DNA from: Arthrobacter sp. zg-Y20
Lineage (GTDB): Bacteria; Actinomycetota; Actinomycetes; Actinomycetales; Micrococcaceae
DNA length: 64,000 nt
Assembly: GCF_030142075.1 (NCBI RefSeq)
Contig: NZ_CP126241.1
Coordinates: 3,100,001-3,164,000 of the forward strand
Direction of reading: 5' to 3'
Below are positions 8,109 through 16,419 of this stretch, in pieces. Positions within the stretch are counted from its first letter, which is position 1; every line of letters starts with the position of its first letter. The notes below the pieces were generated by a model, which saw only the letters and a list, made by a program, of their open reading frames with translations, was not told the origin of the DNA and did not search any database. Position numbers and translations under genes: made by a program.

Positions 8109-8954
8109 ATGACAGAGCAGTCAGCAGCGGACGAGTCAGCGGACCAGGGGCAGTACACGGTGCAGGACCTGCCGGAGCCCGCACCGGCCAACCAATCCCG
8201 TCTGGCGGGCAAAACCGCCGTCGTCACCGGTGCCAGCCGGGGCATCGGGCTGGCCATCGCCCGCCGGTTCGCGGCCGAAGGGGCGAAGGTGCTCATCACC
8301 GCCCGCAACATCGGTCCGCTCAAGGAGGCCGCCGCGGAGTTCCCGGAGGGCAGCGTCCTGTTCCTGGCCGGCAAGTCCGATGACCCGGACCACCGTGCCG
8401 AGGTGCTGGACACCGTGGCCCGGACCTGGGGCACGCTGGACATCCTGGTGAACAACGCCGGCATCAACCCCGTCTACGGCCCTCTGACGGAACTGGACCC
8501 GGAGGCCGCCCGCCGCATCCTGGACGTCAACGTGCTGGGCACCTTGGCCTGGGTGCAGGCCCTCTGCGCGCATCCCGCCCTGGACTTCACCGGCCGCGGC
8601 GGGTCCGTCCTGAACCTCTCCTCCGTCTCGGCACAGACCCCGGCGCACGGCATCGGCTTCTACGGCATCAGCAAGGCCGCCGTGGAACAGCTCACCCGCA
8701 CCCTCGCCATGGAACTGGCCCCCTCCGTGCGGGTCAACGCCATGGCCCCCGCCGTGGTGAAGACCCAGTTCGCCCGGGCACTGTACGAGGGCCGGGAGGA
8801 AAAGGTCAGCTCCACCTATCCGCTGAAGCGCCTCGGCACCCCCGAAGACGTGGCCGGCGCCGCCGCTTTCCTGGTCTCCGACGACGCCGCGTGGGTCACC
8901 GGGCAGGTCCTGAACCTCGACGGCGGCCTGCTGGTGGCCGGCGGCTCCGCCTAG
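8109..8954 (+). CDS. short-chain dehydrogenase/reductase (FabG/3-hydroxyacyl-CoA dehydrogenase-like)
   Basis: A 281-residue NAD(P)-dependent oxidoreductase. It has the cofactor motif TGASRGIG, the NNAG motif (VNNAGINP), a catalytic Ser in LNLSSVSA, the YGISK catalytic Tyr-Lys pair and the C-terminal LNLDGGLLV typical of classical SDRs. About 30 residues before the Rossmann fold are polar and likely flexible. It is the first gene after the TetR operator, with ribosome site AGGCGGA, and is probably co-transcribed with the acyl-CoA dehydrogenase and kinase that follow. A hydroxyacyl-CoA substrate is likely but unproven. Confidence 0.9.
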   Translation: MTEQSAADESADQGQYTVQDLPEPAPANQSRLAGKTAVVTGASRGIGLAIARRFAAEGAKVLITARNIGPLKEAAAEFPEGSVLFLAGKSDDPDHRAEVLDTVARTWGTLDILVNNAGINPVYGPLTELDPEAARRILDVNVLGTLAWVQALCAHPALDFTGRGGSVLNLSSVSAQTPAHGIGFYGISKAAVEQLTRTLAMELAPSVRVNAMAPAVVKTQFARALYEGREEKVSSTYPLKRLGTPEDVAGAAAFLVSDDAAWVTGQVLNLDGGLLVAGGSA

Positions 8955-9071
8955 CCCGCCGCAGTTTCCGCCGCCCGGCAACACCACCGGCCGCCTTCCC
9001 CCTCCCCCTTCCCAAGCAGCGCCTCCCCAGCCCCTCCCCCACGCAGCCCGCTCCAGCCAAAGGACCCGCCC

Positions 9072-10325
9072 ATGAGCACCGCTTCCCTGCCTCCGGAGAT
9101 CGAAGACCTGCGCCTGCGCACCCGGGAGTTCATCCGGGGGACGGTGCTGCCCGCCGAACGGCGGCCGGGCGCCGTCGTGCCCGAGGAGCTGCTCGCGGAC
9201 CTGCGCGCCGCCGCGAAGGCCGCCGGCGTGTTCGCGCCGCACGCCCCGCGCGAGTACGGCGGGCAGGGGGTCCCGTTGCAGCACTGGTCCCCCATCTTCC
9301 AGGAGGCCGGGTATTCGCTGATCGGACCGTCCGCGCTGAACTGCATGGCCCCGGATGAGGGCAACATGCACATGCTGCACCTGATCGGCAGCGAGGAGCA
9401 GAAGCGCCGCTATCTGGCTCCGCTGGTCGCCGGGGAGGCACGCTCCTGCTTCGGCATGACCGAGCCGCACCCCGGCGCCGGCTCGGATCCGGCCGCGCTG
9501 CGTTCCCGGGCGGAAAAGGTGGACGGCGGCTGGCGGATCACCGGCCATAAACGCTTCACCAGCGGCGCCAACAACGCCTCGTTCTGCATCGCCATGGTCC
9601 GCACGGACGCGGTGGACGGCGCGCCGGCCGGCGCCACCATGCTGCTGGTGGACATGGACGCCGCCGGGGTGCGGATCGGCGAGCAGCTGCACACCATGGA
9701 CCGGGCCATCGGCGGCGGGCATCCGCACGTGCACTTCGAGGACGTGTTTGTGCCCGACGGCGCCGTGCTGGGTGCTCCCGGCGAAGGCTTCCGGTACGCG
9801 CAGGTTCGGCTGGGTCCGGCGCGGCTGACGCACTGTATGCGCTGGCTCGGGCTCGCCCGCCGGTCCCTGGATATCGCCCTGGACCGCACCAACCGCCGGG
9901 AAATCTTCGGATCCGTGATGAACGAGCTGGGCCTGGCGCAGGAAATGATTGCCCAGTCCGTGATCGACATTGAAACCTCGGACGCGATCATCACCAAGAC
10001 CGCCGCCCTGCTGGAAACGGACGCCAAAGCCGGGTCGGCCCTGTCCTCGGTGGCCAAGACCCACACCTCCGAGGCCGTGTACCGGGTGATTGACCGCAGT
10101 CTGCAGCTGTGCGGCGGCGACGGCGTCACCGACCGGCTGCCGCTGGCCGCCTACCTCAACGAGGTCCGCGCCTTCCGCATCTATGACGGCTCCAATGAGA
10201 CGCACAAGTGGGCCATTGCCCGCCGCGCCTCCGCCGCGCGCCGCCGCGAAGTGGAACGCGGCGCACCCTTCCTTGCCGATGTGGCGGAGAACGACGCCGC
10301 CTCCCCCGCCGACGCGAAAGCCTGA
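9072..10325 (+). CDS. acyl-CoA dehydrogenase (ACAD10/11-like)
   Basis: A 417-residue flavin acyl-CoA dehydrogenase. Visible motifs are FGMTEPHPGAGSDPAAL, KRFTSGANNASFC and the C-terminal AFRIYDGSNETHKWAIAR. The RIYDGxxE variant of the usual YEGT motif is the form seen in ACAD10/ACAD11-type enzymes. The kinase-like gene begins 3 nt after its stop. In known pathways of this type (LvaA/LvaC for levulinate; human ACAD10/11) a kinase phosphorylates a 4-hydroxyacyl-CoA and the dehydrogenase-like protein eliminates phosphate. That role is inferred here from gene pairing. Confidence 0.93.
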   Translation: MSTASLPPEIEDLRLRTREFIRGTVLPAERRPGAVVPEELLADLRAAAKAAGVFAPHAPREYGGQGVPLQHWSPIFQEAGYSLIGPSALNCMAPDEGNMHMLHLIGSEEQKRRYLAPLVAGEARSCFGMTEPHPGAGSDPAALRSRAEKVDGGWRITGHKRFTSGANNASFCIAMVRTDAVDGAPAGATMLLVDMDAAGVRIGEQLHTMDRAIGGGHPHVHFEDVFVPDGAVLGAPGEGFRYAQVRLGPARLTHCMRWLGLARRSLDIALDRTNRREIFGSVMNELGLAQEMIAQSVIDIETSDAIITKTAALLETDAKAGSALSSVAKTHTSEAVYRVIDRSLQLCGGDGVTDRLPLAAYLNEVRAFRIYDGSNETHKWAIARRASAARRREVERGAPFLADVAENDAASPADAKA

Positions 10326-10328
10326 CCC

Positions 10329-11426
10329 ATGCACACCACTCCTGACGGCCGTGAAGTTGTGGCCACCCGCGCCGACGCCGAAGCGCTGGATTCTCCCCCG
10401 CTGCTGATCCTGGACGAGGTCACCGCCTTCCTTGACGCCCATAATCTGGGGAGCGGCCCGCTGTCGTGGGAACCGATTGGGGACGGGCAGTCCAACATCA
10501 CCTACCGGATCCGCCGCGGCGCCGAGGACTTTGTGCTCCGCCGCGGGCCCCGCCCGCCGCTGCCGCGTTCCACCCATGACATGGTCCGCGAGGCACGGAT
10601 CCAGCAGCTGCTGCGGACCCAGGGCGTGCCGGTGCCGGAAATCCTGGCTGTCTGTGCAGACGACGCCGTGCTCGGGGTGCCGTTCTATGTCATGGCCTAT
10701 CTGGACGGACTGGTGATCACCAACAGCATTCCGGACTCCCTGTCCTCCATGGAGCAGCGCCGGGCCACCAGCGAAGCCGTCGTTGACACTCTGGTCCGCA
10801 TCCATGCCGTAGACGTCAGCAGCGGGGACCTGGCGGCGTTCGGTAAGCCGGACGGCTACCTGCAGCGCCAAGTTGCCCGGTTTTCCGGGCTGTGGGACAT
10901 CAACACCACCCGCAGCCTGCCCGAGGTGGCCCGGATCGGCGGCTGGCTGGCGGATAACATTCCCGCCAGCTCCGCCGCGGCGGTACTGCACGGGGATTAC
11001 CGGCCCGGAAACCTGATGTTCGCCCCCTCCGCCCCGGCCCGCGTGATCGCCGTCCTGGACTGGGAAATGTCCGCCATCGGCGATCCGCTCGCAGATCTGG
11101 GCTATCTCACCGCCACGTATTCGGAACCGGGCAGTGAATCCACGCCGCTGGAGCTGACCGGCGTCACCCGCAACCCCGGCTACTTCACCCGGGCGGAGGT
11201 GATCAACGCGTACCGGGACCGGACGGATCTGGACCTGGAGGCGCTGCCCTGGTACCAGGCCCTGGCGCTGTGGAAGGCGTCCATCTTCTGTGAAGCCATC
11301 TACACCCGGTGGCTCAAGGGGGAACGGCCCCATGACACGCGCTTCGCGCCGTCGCTGGAGGCGGGAGTGCCGCAGCTGCTGCGCAGCGCTGCCGGGTTCG
11401 CCGGCCTGGCCCCGGCGCCGCTGTAG
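10329..11426 (+). CDS. aminoglycoside-phosphotransferase-like kinase (ACAD10/LvaA type)
   Basis: A 365-residue member of the APH/choline-kinase fold. It carries an ATP-binding lobe (GDGQSNITYRIRRGAEDFVLRR, split here for reading as a P-loop-like strand and VLRR lysine/arginine region), the Brenner catalytic loop LHGDYRPGNLMF and the metal-binding VLDWEMSAIGDPLADLGY. Its position 3 nt after an ACAD10/11-like dehydrogenase suggests that the substrate is a hydroxyacyl-CoA rather than an antibiotic. The protein probably acts in the cytoplasm in the same catabolic step. It could also be an orphan kinase of unknown substrate. Confidence 0.88.
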   Translation: MHTTPDGREVVATRADAEALDSPPLLILDEVTAFLDAHNLGSGPLSWEPIGDGQSNITYRIRRGAEDFVLRRGPRPPLPRSTHDMVREARIQQLLRTQGVPVPEILAVCADDAVLGVPFYVMAYLDGLVITNSIPDSLSSMEQRRATSEAVVDTLVRIHAVDVSSGDLAAFGKPDGYLQRQVARFSGLWDINTTRSLPEVARIGGWLADNIPASSAAAVLHGDYRPGNLMFAPSAPARVIAVLDWEMSAIGDPLADLGYLTATYSEPGSESTPLELTGVTRNPGYFTRAEVINAYRDRTDLDLEALPWYQALALWKASIFCEAIYTRWLKGERPHDTRFAPSLEAGVPQLLRSAAGFAGLAPAPL

Positions 11427-11489
11427 CTCCGGGCGTCATACTCGACGGCCCCAGCCCGGGCCCCGGGAGCATCCGGTACCGTGTGTGGC

Positions 11490-12026
11490 ATGAAGAATCT
11501 TCCCCGGTCGCTTGCGCTGGCCGCTTTCGTCGGAGCCTTCACGCTGTCCCGTCCGGCCGGCTGGCCCCCTCGGCTGCGCCGGGCCTACATTCTGGTTCCC
11601 GGCGCCGCCGTCGGCGCCATGGCCGCCGTAGCGGTCCGCAAGGGAAGCCGGAAAGGGAGGGAACTGGCCGCTGCCGGCACCGTTGACCTTGTCACGCCGT
11701 TCACCACTGCCCGCGGTGCACAGGAGGCGGGCGCCGATTCCGCCGTTCCTTCGTATGTGGCCGCCCGCCCCTCCGGTTCCGGGACCGGAGGGACGGAAAT
11801 GGCGCTTTTGGGCCTGGGCGCCGTCGCCGGGGCAGCAGTCAGCGGAACCACTGCAGTGTCCCTGCTGGTTGACGCGCGCATCGAAACCTGGTTGGTCCGG
11901 CGCGGCGTGGCCAAGCCCCGCGTGGCGATGGCAGGGGCGGCAGCACTGTGGTCCCTTGTTATGGACGCGGTGATGGACGGCAAGGACGGCAGGGGCTCCA
12001 AGGGGACCCCGACTGCTCGTCAGTAG
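11490..12026 (+). CDS. membrane protein of unknown function
   Basis: A 178-residue protein I do not recognise. Three hydrophobic stretches are visible: near the N-terminus (SLALAAFVGAFTLS), around residues 35-50 (VPGAAVGAMAAVAV) and near residue 110 (LLGLGAVAGAAVSG). A basic segment KGSRKGREL lies between the second and third. The ATG at 11490 is preceded by an in-frame GTG at 11481. It is on the same strand as the acyl-CoA operon but separated by 63 nt and possibly independent. No function is proposed. Confidence 0.7.
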   Translation: MKNLPRSLALAAFVGAFTLSRPAGWPPRLRRAYILVPGAAVGAMAAVAVRKGSRKGRELAAAGTVDLVTPFTTARGAQEAGADSAVPSYVAARPSGSGTGGTEMALLGLGAVAGAAVSGTTAVSLLVDARIETWLVRRGVAKPRVAMAGAAALWSLVMDAVMDGKDGRGSKGTPTARQ

Positions 12027-12029
12027 GTT

Positions 12030-12134
12030 TCAGCCGAAGAGCGCCGCGGCACGGGTCAGGGTCTGGAAGACACCGTAGGCCAGGGGAATCCCCACCAGCA
12101 GCCAACTCACTGTCACCATGGCTTTGTTGCTCAT
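12030..12134 (-). CDS. 34-residue membrane peptide, MFS transporter small subunit
   Basis: A single-helix peptide beginning MSNKAMVTVSWLLVG and ending ALFG. One transmembrane segment spans roughly residues 8-24. Its ATG overlaps the TGA of the MFS permease gene (ATGA), so the two are translationally coupled. Very short proteins of this kind accompany oxalate/formate-antiporter-type permeases in actinobacteria and are annotated as MFS small subunits. It is below usual gene-finder length limits. A stabilising or regulatory role on the permease is an inference. Confidence 0.72.
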   Translation of the reverse strand: MSNKAMVTVSWLLVGIPLAYGVFQTLTRAAALFG

Positions 12135-13537
12135 GCGTGTTCTCCGTCCGGGGTTGCGGTTTGGGCCGCAGCGGGCGGCGCGGACTGCGGTTCGTGGTAG
12201 CGGGAGTTCACCGGGGTGACCAGCAGATTCGCAATGAACCCGACTACCAGCAGGCCCACCATGGTCAGCAATGCCGGGATATAAGCGCTGGCGGTCAGCT
12301 CACCGGGAGTGCCCTGCGCGTCGAGGAACGAATTGACGATCAGCGGACCGGCAATTCCTGCCGCGGACCAGGCGGTGAGGAGCCTGCCGTGGATGGCTCC
12401 CACCTGGTAGGTGCCAAAGAGGTCCCGCAGGTACGCCGGAACCGTGGCGAATCCTCCGCCGTAGAAGGACAGGATCACGAAGGCCAGGGCCACGTAGAGA
12501 ATGGTGGAGGTGTCTCCGAAAAAGGAGAGCAGGGTGTAGAGGACGGCGCCGCCGCCGAGGTAGAGCATGTAGATGCGCTTGCGGCCGATCAGGTCCGAGG
12601 TGGCGGACCAGACAAAGCGCCCGCCCATGTTGCCGATCGAAAGCAGGCCCACGAAACCGCCGGCGACGGCGGCGGTCACCAGCGACGCGCCGTCGGGCTG
12701 GCGGAAGAAGTCCTGGATCATGGGGGCGGCCTGTTCCAGGATGCCGATGCCGGCCGTCACGTTGCAGAAGAGCACAATCCAGACCAGCCAGAACTGCCGG
12801 GTCTTAATGGAGTTGGCCGCCGAAACGTGGTTGGTGGTGACCAGGGACTTTGACGCGACGGTGGCGGGGTCAAAGCCCGCCGGCTTCCAGTCGGCGGCCG
12901 GAACCCGGATGGTCGCGGCGCCGTAGAGCATGTAGATGAGGTAAATGGCTGCCAGTGTCAGGAACAGTTTGCCCACGGCGTCGCCGCTGGCCACCCAGCC
13001 GGGGGTTCCGGACTCCGGATCGTAGAAGGTGAGCAGCGCCGAGGACAGCGGGCTGGCGATCAGCGCCCCGCCGCCGAATCCCATGATCGCCATGCCGGTG
13101 GCCAGCCCGGGCCGGTCCGGGAACCACTTGATCAGCGTGGAGACCGGGGAGATATAGCCGATCCCCAGGCCGATACCGCCGATCACCCCGTATCCCAGGT
13201 ACAGCAGCCATAGCTGATGGGTGAAGATGCCTGCGGCCCCGACCACGAATCCGCCTACCCAGAACATTGCCGAGACAAACATGGCCTTGCGGGGTCCGTT
13301 GGTGTCCACCCAAGTGCCCATCACCGCGGCGGAAAGCCCTAGCATCACAATGGCAATGGAGAAGATGATGCCGATTTGGGTGAGGCTGGCGTCGAAGTAG
13401 TCAACCAGGGCCGTCTTGTAGACGCTGGTGGCATACACCTGGCCGATGCACAGGTGGACGGCCAGAGCTGCCGGCGGGATGAGCCAGCGGTTGAAGCCGG
13501 GCGGGGCAATGGTGCGGTCACGATCCAGCCAGCTCAT
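12131..13537 (-). CDS. MFS permease, oxalate/formate antiporter (OFA) family
   Basis: A 468-residue, roughly 12-helix major facilitator. Signature elements are a first helix with HLCIGQVYATSVY, the loop GTWVDTNGPRKAMF between helices 2 and 3, the GIGYISPVSTLIKWFPDRPG segment (OFA-typical IKWFPDRPG) and GPLIVNSFLDAQG. It exchanges or imports small organic anions; the substrate is not readable. The ATG at 13537 follows AAGGGAGTCCGC. The gene is followed by the overlapping 34-residue peptide gene. The C-terminus is a cytoplasmic Pro/Ala-rich tail. Confidence 0.9.
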   Translation of the reverse strand: MSWLDRDRTIAPPGFNRWLIPPAALAVHLCIGQVYATSVYKTALVDYFDASLTQIGIIFSIAIVMLGLSAAVMGTWVDTNGPRKAMFVSAMFWVGGFVVGAAGIFTHQLWLLYLGYGVIGGIGLGIGYISPVSTLIKWFPDRPGLATGMAIMGFGGGALIASPLSSALLTFYDPESGTPGWVASGDAVGKLFLTLAAIYLIYMLYGAATIRVPAADWKPAGFDPATVASKSLVTTNHVSAANSIKTRQFWLVWIVLFCNVTAGIGILEQAAPMIQDFFRQPDGASLVTAAVAGGFVGLLSIGNMGGRFVWSATSDLIGRKRIYMLYLGGGAVLYTLLSFFGDTSTILYVALAFVILSFYGGGFATVPAYLRDLFGTYQVGAIHGRLLTAWSAAGIAGPLIVNSFLDAQGTPGELTASAYIPALLTMVGLLVVGFIANLLVTPVNSRYHEPQSAPPAAAQTATPDGEHA

Positions 13538-13870
13538 GCGGACTCCCTTGTCAGAGGTCGGACGGTGCATCAGGAGTCAGGATGCCCCTCCGCGCGCGCC
13601 ATGTCCCGGTGCGACACGCGTTTTCCCATTAGCGGAGGGAAACATACCGCGCAACCTACTCTTCGGTAACTAATTTCTCGAAATGCTTGCTTTGTTACCG
13701 CTGGGTAGCTTAGATGTAACAGACATCACACTAGCCCGGACTGATTTCGTCATGTTGTTTCCACTTCGGTGGGACGGACCCGTCCGGTCGCACCGCGAAG
13801 GCTGCGCCTACCGGCGTGCTGCACGCAGCCCAGTCAGTCTCGACAGCATGAAGCAGAAAAAGGATATTCA
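13538..13870. other. 333-bp divergent intergenic region
   Basis: This spacer separates the leftward MFS permease from the rightward heptad-repeat protein and must hold both promoters. It contains an AT-richer stretch at 13660-13730 with an inverted GGTAAC / GTTACC pair (about 13665-13670 and 13694-13699). No ORF with credible coding character is visible. I see no promoter hexamers strong enough to name. Confidence 0.45.
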
Positions 13871-15487
13871 ATGACGAGTTCCACGTCCGGGCGTGCCACT
13901 TCCCGCCCCCACACACTCTTAACCGCACTCCTGGCCTTGTTCCTGATCCTCCTTTTGGCCTTCTTTGTGCTGTTCACGGGCAAAGTGTCCGCCGGTGCAA
14001 CGGAGCTGAGCGACGGCGCTGAGCGCGCCAACACGGGAGCCAGTGACCTGCAGGAAGGCGCGGACAAGGCCAAGGAAGGCGCGGACAAGGTTGCCGCCGG
14101 TTCCGAGAAGGTGGATACCGGCGCCAACACGCTGGCCACCGGCATTTCCAGCGCCAAGTCCGGGGTCACCACCCTGAAGGACGGCGCCACCAGCCTGGAT
14201 GAGGGCGCTGCCAAGCTCCTCACCGGCGCGGAAGCCGCCAACACCGGAGCCAACAAGCTCGCCGCCGGCGCCACCACCGCCCGGACCGGCGCCGGAACCC
14301 TGGCTGCCGGTGCGCAGAGCGCTGCTGAGGGTGCCAACCAGCTTGCCGCTGGTGCCACGAATGCACGCGCAGGCTCCGACAAGCTTGCCGCTGGCGCCAA
14401 CGAGCTCTACACGAAGATGGCTCCGCTGGCCGAAGGAGCACCGGCGCTGGCTGCGGGCGCAGAGGCTGCTGCTGCGGGCGTCGCGCAGCTGGCCCCCGGC
14501 TCCGTAAAGGTCAGCGGTGCAGAGATTGAAATCTGGAAGGCCATTCACGCTACCCCGGGAGCGGACGGGAAGACCGCCTACGAAAACATCAGCAAAGATC
14601 TGGTTCCCTACAGCAGGGACGGAGTATCCGCGGGCGCCGCCACACTTCGCACGCTTCCCGTACCGGGTCTGGCAGACGTTGCAAACAAGCTCGAAGGTTT
14701 GGAACGAATTGTTGCCGGGGTCGACAACGCCCTCACCGGCTACGACCCCAAGGTTGATGGGCCTGTTCCGTATCACCTGAACCAGGATGGAACGATCAAA
14801 TACGACACGGACGGTCTGATCTACGGCACCGGAGCCATCGCCCAGGGCCTCGCGCAGTTGAACGATCCGGCTGCAGCTCCCGCCCTGGCTGCGGGTGCAC
14901 GGTCCGCCGCTGACGGCATTGCCCAGCTCTACGCAGGTGCCGGAACGCTTTCCGCCGGTGCCACCGAGCTCAACACGGGCCTGAAGACCCTTGAAACCGG
15001 CGCAGGCACCCTCGCCCAGGGCAACGGCCAGCTGGCCACCGGTGCAGGCACCCTCTACACCGGCATAGACACACTGGAAACCGGTGCGTACACGCTGGCC
15101 GACGGCAACTACAAGATCTACGACGGCACCATCACCCTGGCCGACGGCACCAGCCGCCTGAACACCGGTACCCAGTCCCTGGACGAGGGCGTCACCAAGC
15201 TCGACGACGGCGGTAAGACCCTGACGGCAGGCACCAAGGAGCTCAAGACCGGCGCCTCGGACCTGGCTGAAGGCAACGGCAAGCTGGCCGACGGCAGCAA
15301 GACCCTGGCCGACGGCAACGGCAAGATCGCTGACGGCGCCGACACCATGCGGGCCAGCACCACGGCACTGACTCCGGGCGAGATCATGACCTCCCCGAAG
15401 ATCCTGGCCGTGCTGATCCCGCTGCTGCTCCTGCTGGTCCCGATCGGCATGCTGATCGCCGGCACCCGCCGCAAGAGCCAGTACTAA
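13871..15487 (+). CDS. membrane-anchored Leu-Gly heptad-repeat protein (YhgE/Pip-repeat-like)
   Basis: A 538-residue protein with a transmembrane helix near residues 16-36 and another near 508-530 ending in a basic RRKSQY tail. Almost everything between them is a seven-residue repeat of the form xxxLxxGA (for example KLAAGAT, TLADGN, ELNTGL), the TIGR03057-style pattern found in YhgE/Pip and some MMPL proteins. A non-repeat insert of about 120 residues (roughly 215-340) interrupts it. Such repeats should form a long helical rod outside the membrane. The ATG at 13871 follows AAAAGGAT. It has its own terminator at 15524-15561. The function is unknown; cell-envelope structure or secretion is possible. 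Confidence 0.85.
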   Translation: MTSSTSGRATSRPHTLLTALLALFLILLLAFFVLFTGKVSAGATELSDGAERANTGASDLQEGADKAKEGADKVAAGSEKVDTGANTLATGISSAKSGVTTLKDGATSLDEGAAKLLTGAEAANTGANKLAAGATTARTGAGTLAAGAQSAAEGANQLAAGATNARAGSDKLAAGANELYTKMAPLAEGAPALAAGAEAAAAGVAQLAPGSVKVSGAEIEIWKAIHATPGADGKTAYENISKDLVPYSRDGVSAGAATLRTLPVPGLADVANKLEGLERIVAGVDNALTGYDPKVDGPVPYHLNQDGTIKYDTDGLIYGTGAIAQGLAQLNDPAAAPALAAGARSAADGIAQLYAGAGTLSAGATELNTGLKTLETGAGTLAQGNGQLATGAGTLYTGIDTLETGAYTLADGNYKIYDGTITLADGTSRLNTGTQSLDEGVTKLDDGGKTLTAGTKELKTGASDLAEGNGKLADGSKTLADGNGKIADGADTMRASTTALTPGEIMTSPKILAVLIPLLLLLVPIGMLIAGTRRKSQY

Positions 15488-15523
15488 GCACTAAGCACTA
15501 CCGCATCACCTCGCACCACTAAC

Positions 15524-15561
15524 GGAAGGGCCGGTACCGCAGCTGCGGTACCGGCCCTTCC
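15524..15561. terminator. bidirectional palindromic terminator
   Basis: A perfect 38-bp palindrome (19-nt arms beginning GGAAGGGCCGGTACCGCAG, no loop bases) lies between the convergent heptad-repeat and IclR genes. It has no long T-run, as is common for high-GC actinobacterial terminators, and could serve both strands. Confidence 0.75.
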
Positions 15562-15600
15562 CCGTACTGCCGCGTGTTCGGTGCGGTGTTGGCGGGCCCG

Positions 15601-16362
15601 CTAGCCCGCGCGGTTCAGCTCAGCGGAAATCTGCTCCACCGCGCTCTGCAGCGCCGGCACCGCCCGTTCCGCAAAGGCCGCGTCCACCCGGGACACCGGC
15701 CCGGAGACCGAGACGGCGGCGGGCGCGGGGGCATCGGGCACGGCCATGGCGAAGCAGCGCACCCCCAGCTCCTGTTCCTGCTCGTCCACCGAGTATCCGC
15801 GCTCCCGGATCCGGTCCAGGTCCGCCAGCAGCGACTCCGCACTGCCGATGCTGTGCCCGGTGGGGGTCGGCATCCCGGCCCGGGCCACCAAACTGCGGAC
15901 CTTCTCCTCGGGCAGCTGGGCCAGGATGGCCTTGCCAACGCCGGTGTCATGGGTATGCACGCGGCGGCCCACTTCCGTGAACATCCGCATGGCGTGCGGG
16001 GAGGGGACCTGGGCCACGTAAACCACCATGTCCGCGTCGAGCACCGCCATATTGGCGGTCTCCCCCAGCGCGTCCACCAGCTGCTTCAGCTGCGGCATGG
16101 CCAGCGCGCCGAGCTGCTGGTTGGCGCCCTCCCCCAGCCGGATCAGCTTCGGGCCCAGCGCGTAGCGGCGGTTGGGCAGCTGCCGCGCGTAGCCCAGGCC
16201 CACCAGGGTGCGCAGCAGCCGGTGGATGGTGGGCAGGGGCAGCCCGGCGGACCCGGCGAGTTCACTCAGCGACACGGCCCCGCCCGCATCGGCAATCAGT
16301 TCCAACAGTTCGAAAACGCGCTCCACCGACTGCACGCCGGCCCCGGCGGCACGTTCAGCCAT
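15601..16362 (-). CDS. IclR-family transcriptional regulator
   Basis: A 253-residue regulator with an N-terminal winged helix (VERVFELLELIADAGG, LSELAGSAGLPLPTIHRLL, the family-typical arrangement) and a C-terminal effector-binding domain. The latter carries VHTHDTGVGKAILAQLPEE, RERGYSVDEQEQELGVRC and VSGPVSRV. IclR proteins usually control catabolism of small aromatic or organic acids. No obvious target is adjacent; the nearest genes are a RibD-like protein and a thioesterase on the same strand. The effector is unknown. Confidence 0.92.
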   Translation of the reverse strand: MAERAAGAGVQSVERVFELLELIADAGGAVSLSELAGSAGLPLPTIHRLLRTLVGLGYARQLPNRRYALGPKLIRLGEGANQQLGALAMPQLKQLVDALGETANMAVLDADMVVYVAQVPSPHAMRMFTEVGRRVHTHDTGVGKAILAQLPEEKVRSLVARAGMPTPTGHSIGSAESLLADLDRIRERGYSVDEQEQELGVRCFAMAVPDAPAPAAVSVSGPVSRVDAAFAERAVPALQSAVEQISAELNRAG

Positions 16363-16419
16363 TGTTGACCCTTCCGACGATCTGCGGGGAGTTTATCGCA
16401 TGGCGGAAAAGGGTTCTCG

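Noticed and set aside
8136-11333. A 1065-codon open frame on the minus strand across the SDR/ACAD/kinase operon
   Set aside because: It is antisense to three well-supported genes, its protein is low-complexity Gly/Arg/Val-rich with no domain, and long shadow frames are normal in GC-rich DNA.
14300-15400. Possible tandem DNA repeat or CRISPR-like array within the heptad-protein gene
   Set aside because: The periodicity is 21 bp and keeps the reading frame with varied codons, so it reflects protein heptads and not a DNA array.
15524-15561. Palindrome considered as an IclR operator
   Set aside because: It lies beyond the 3' ends of two convergent genes, not upstream of a start, so termination fits better.
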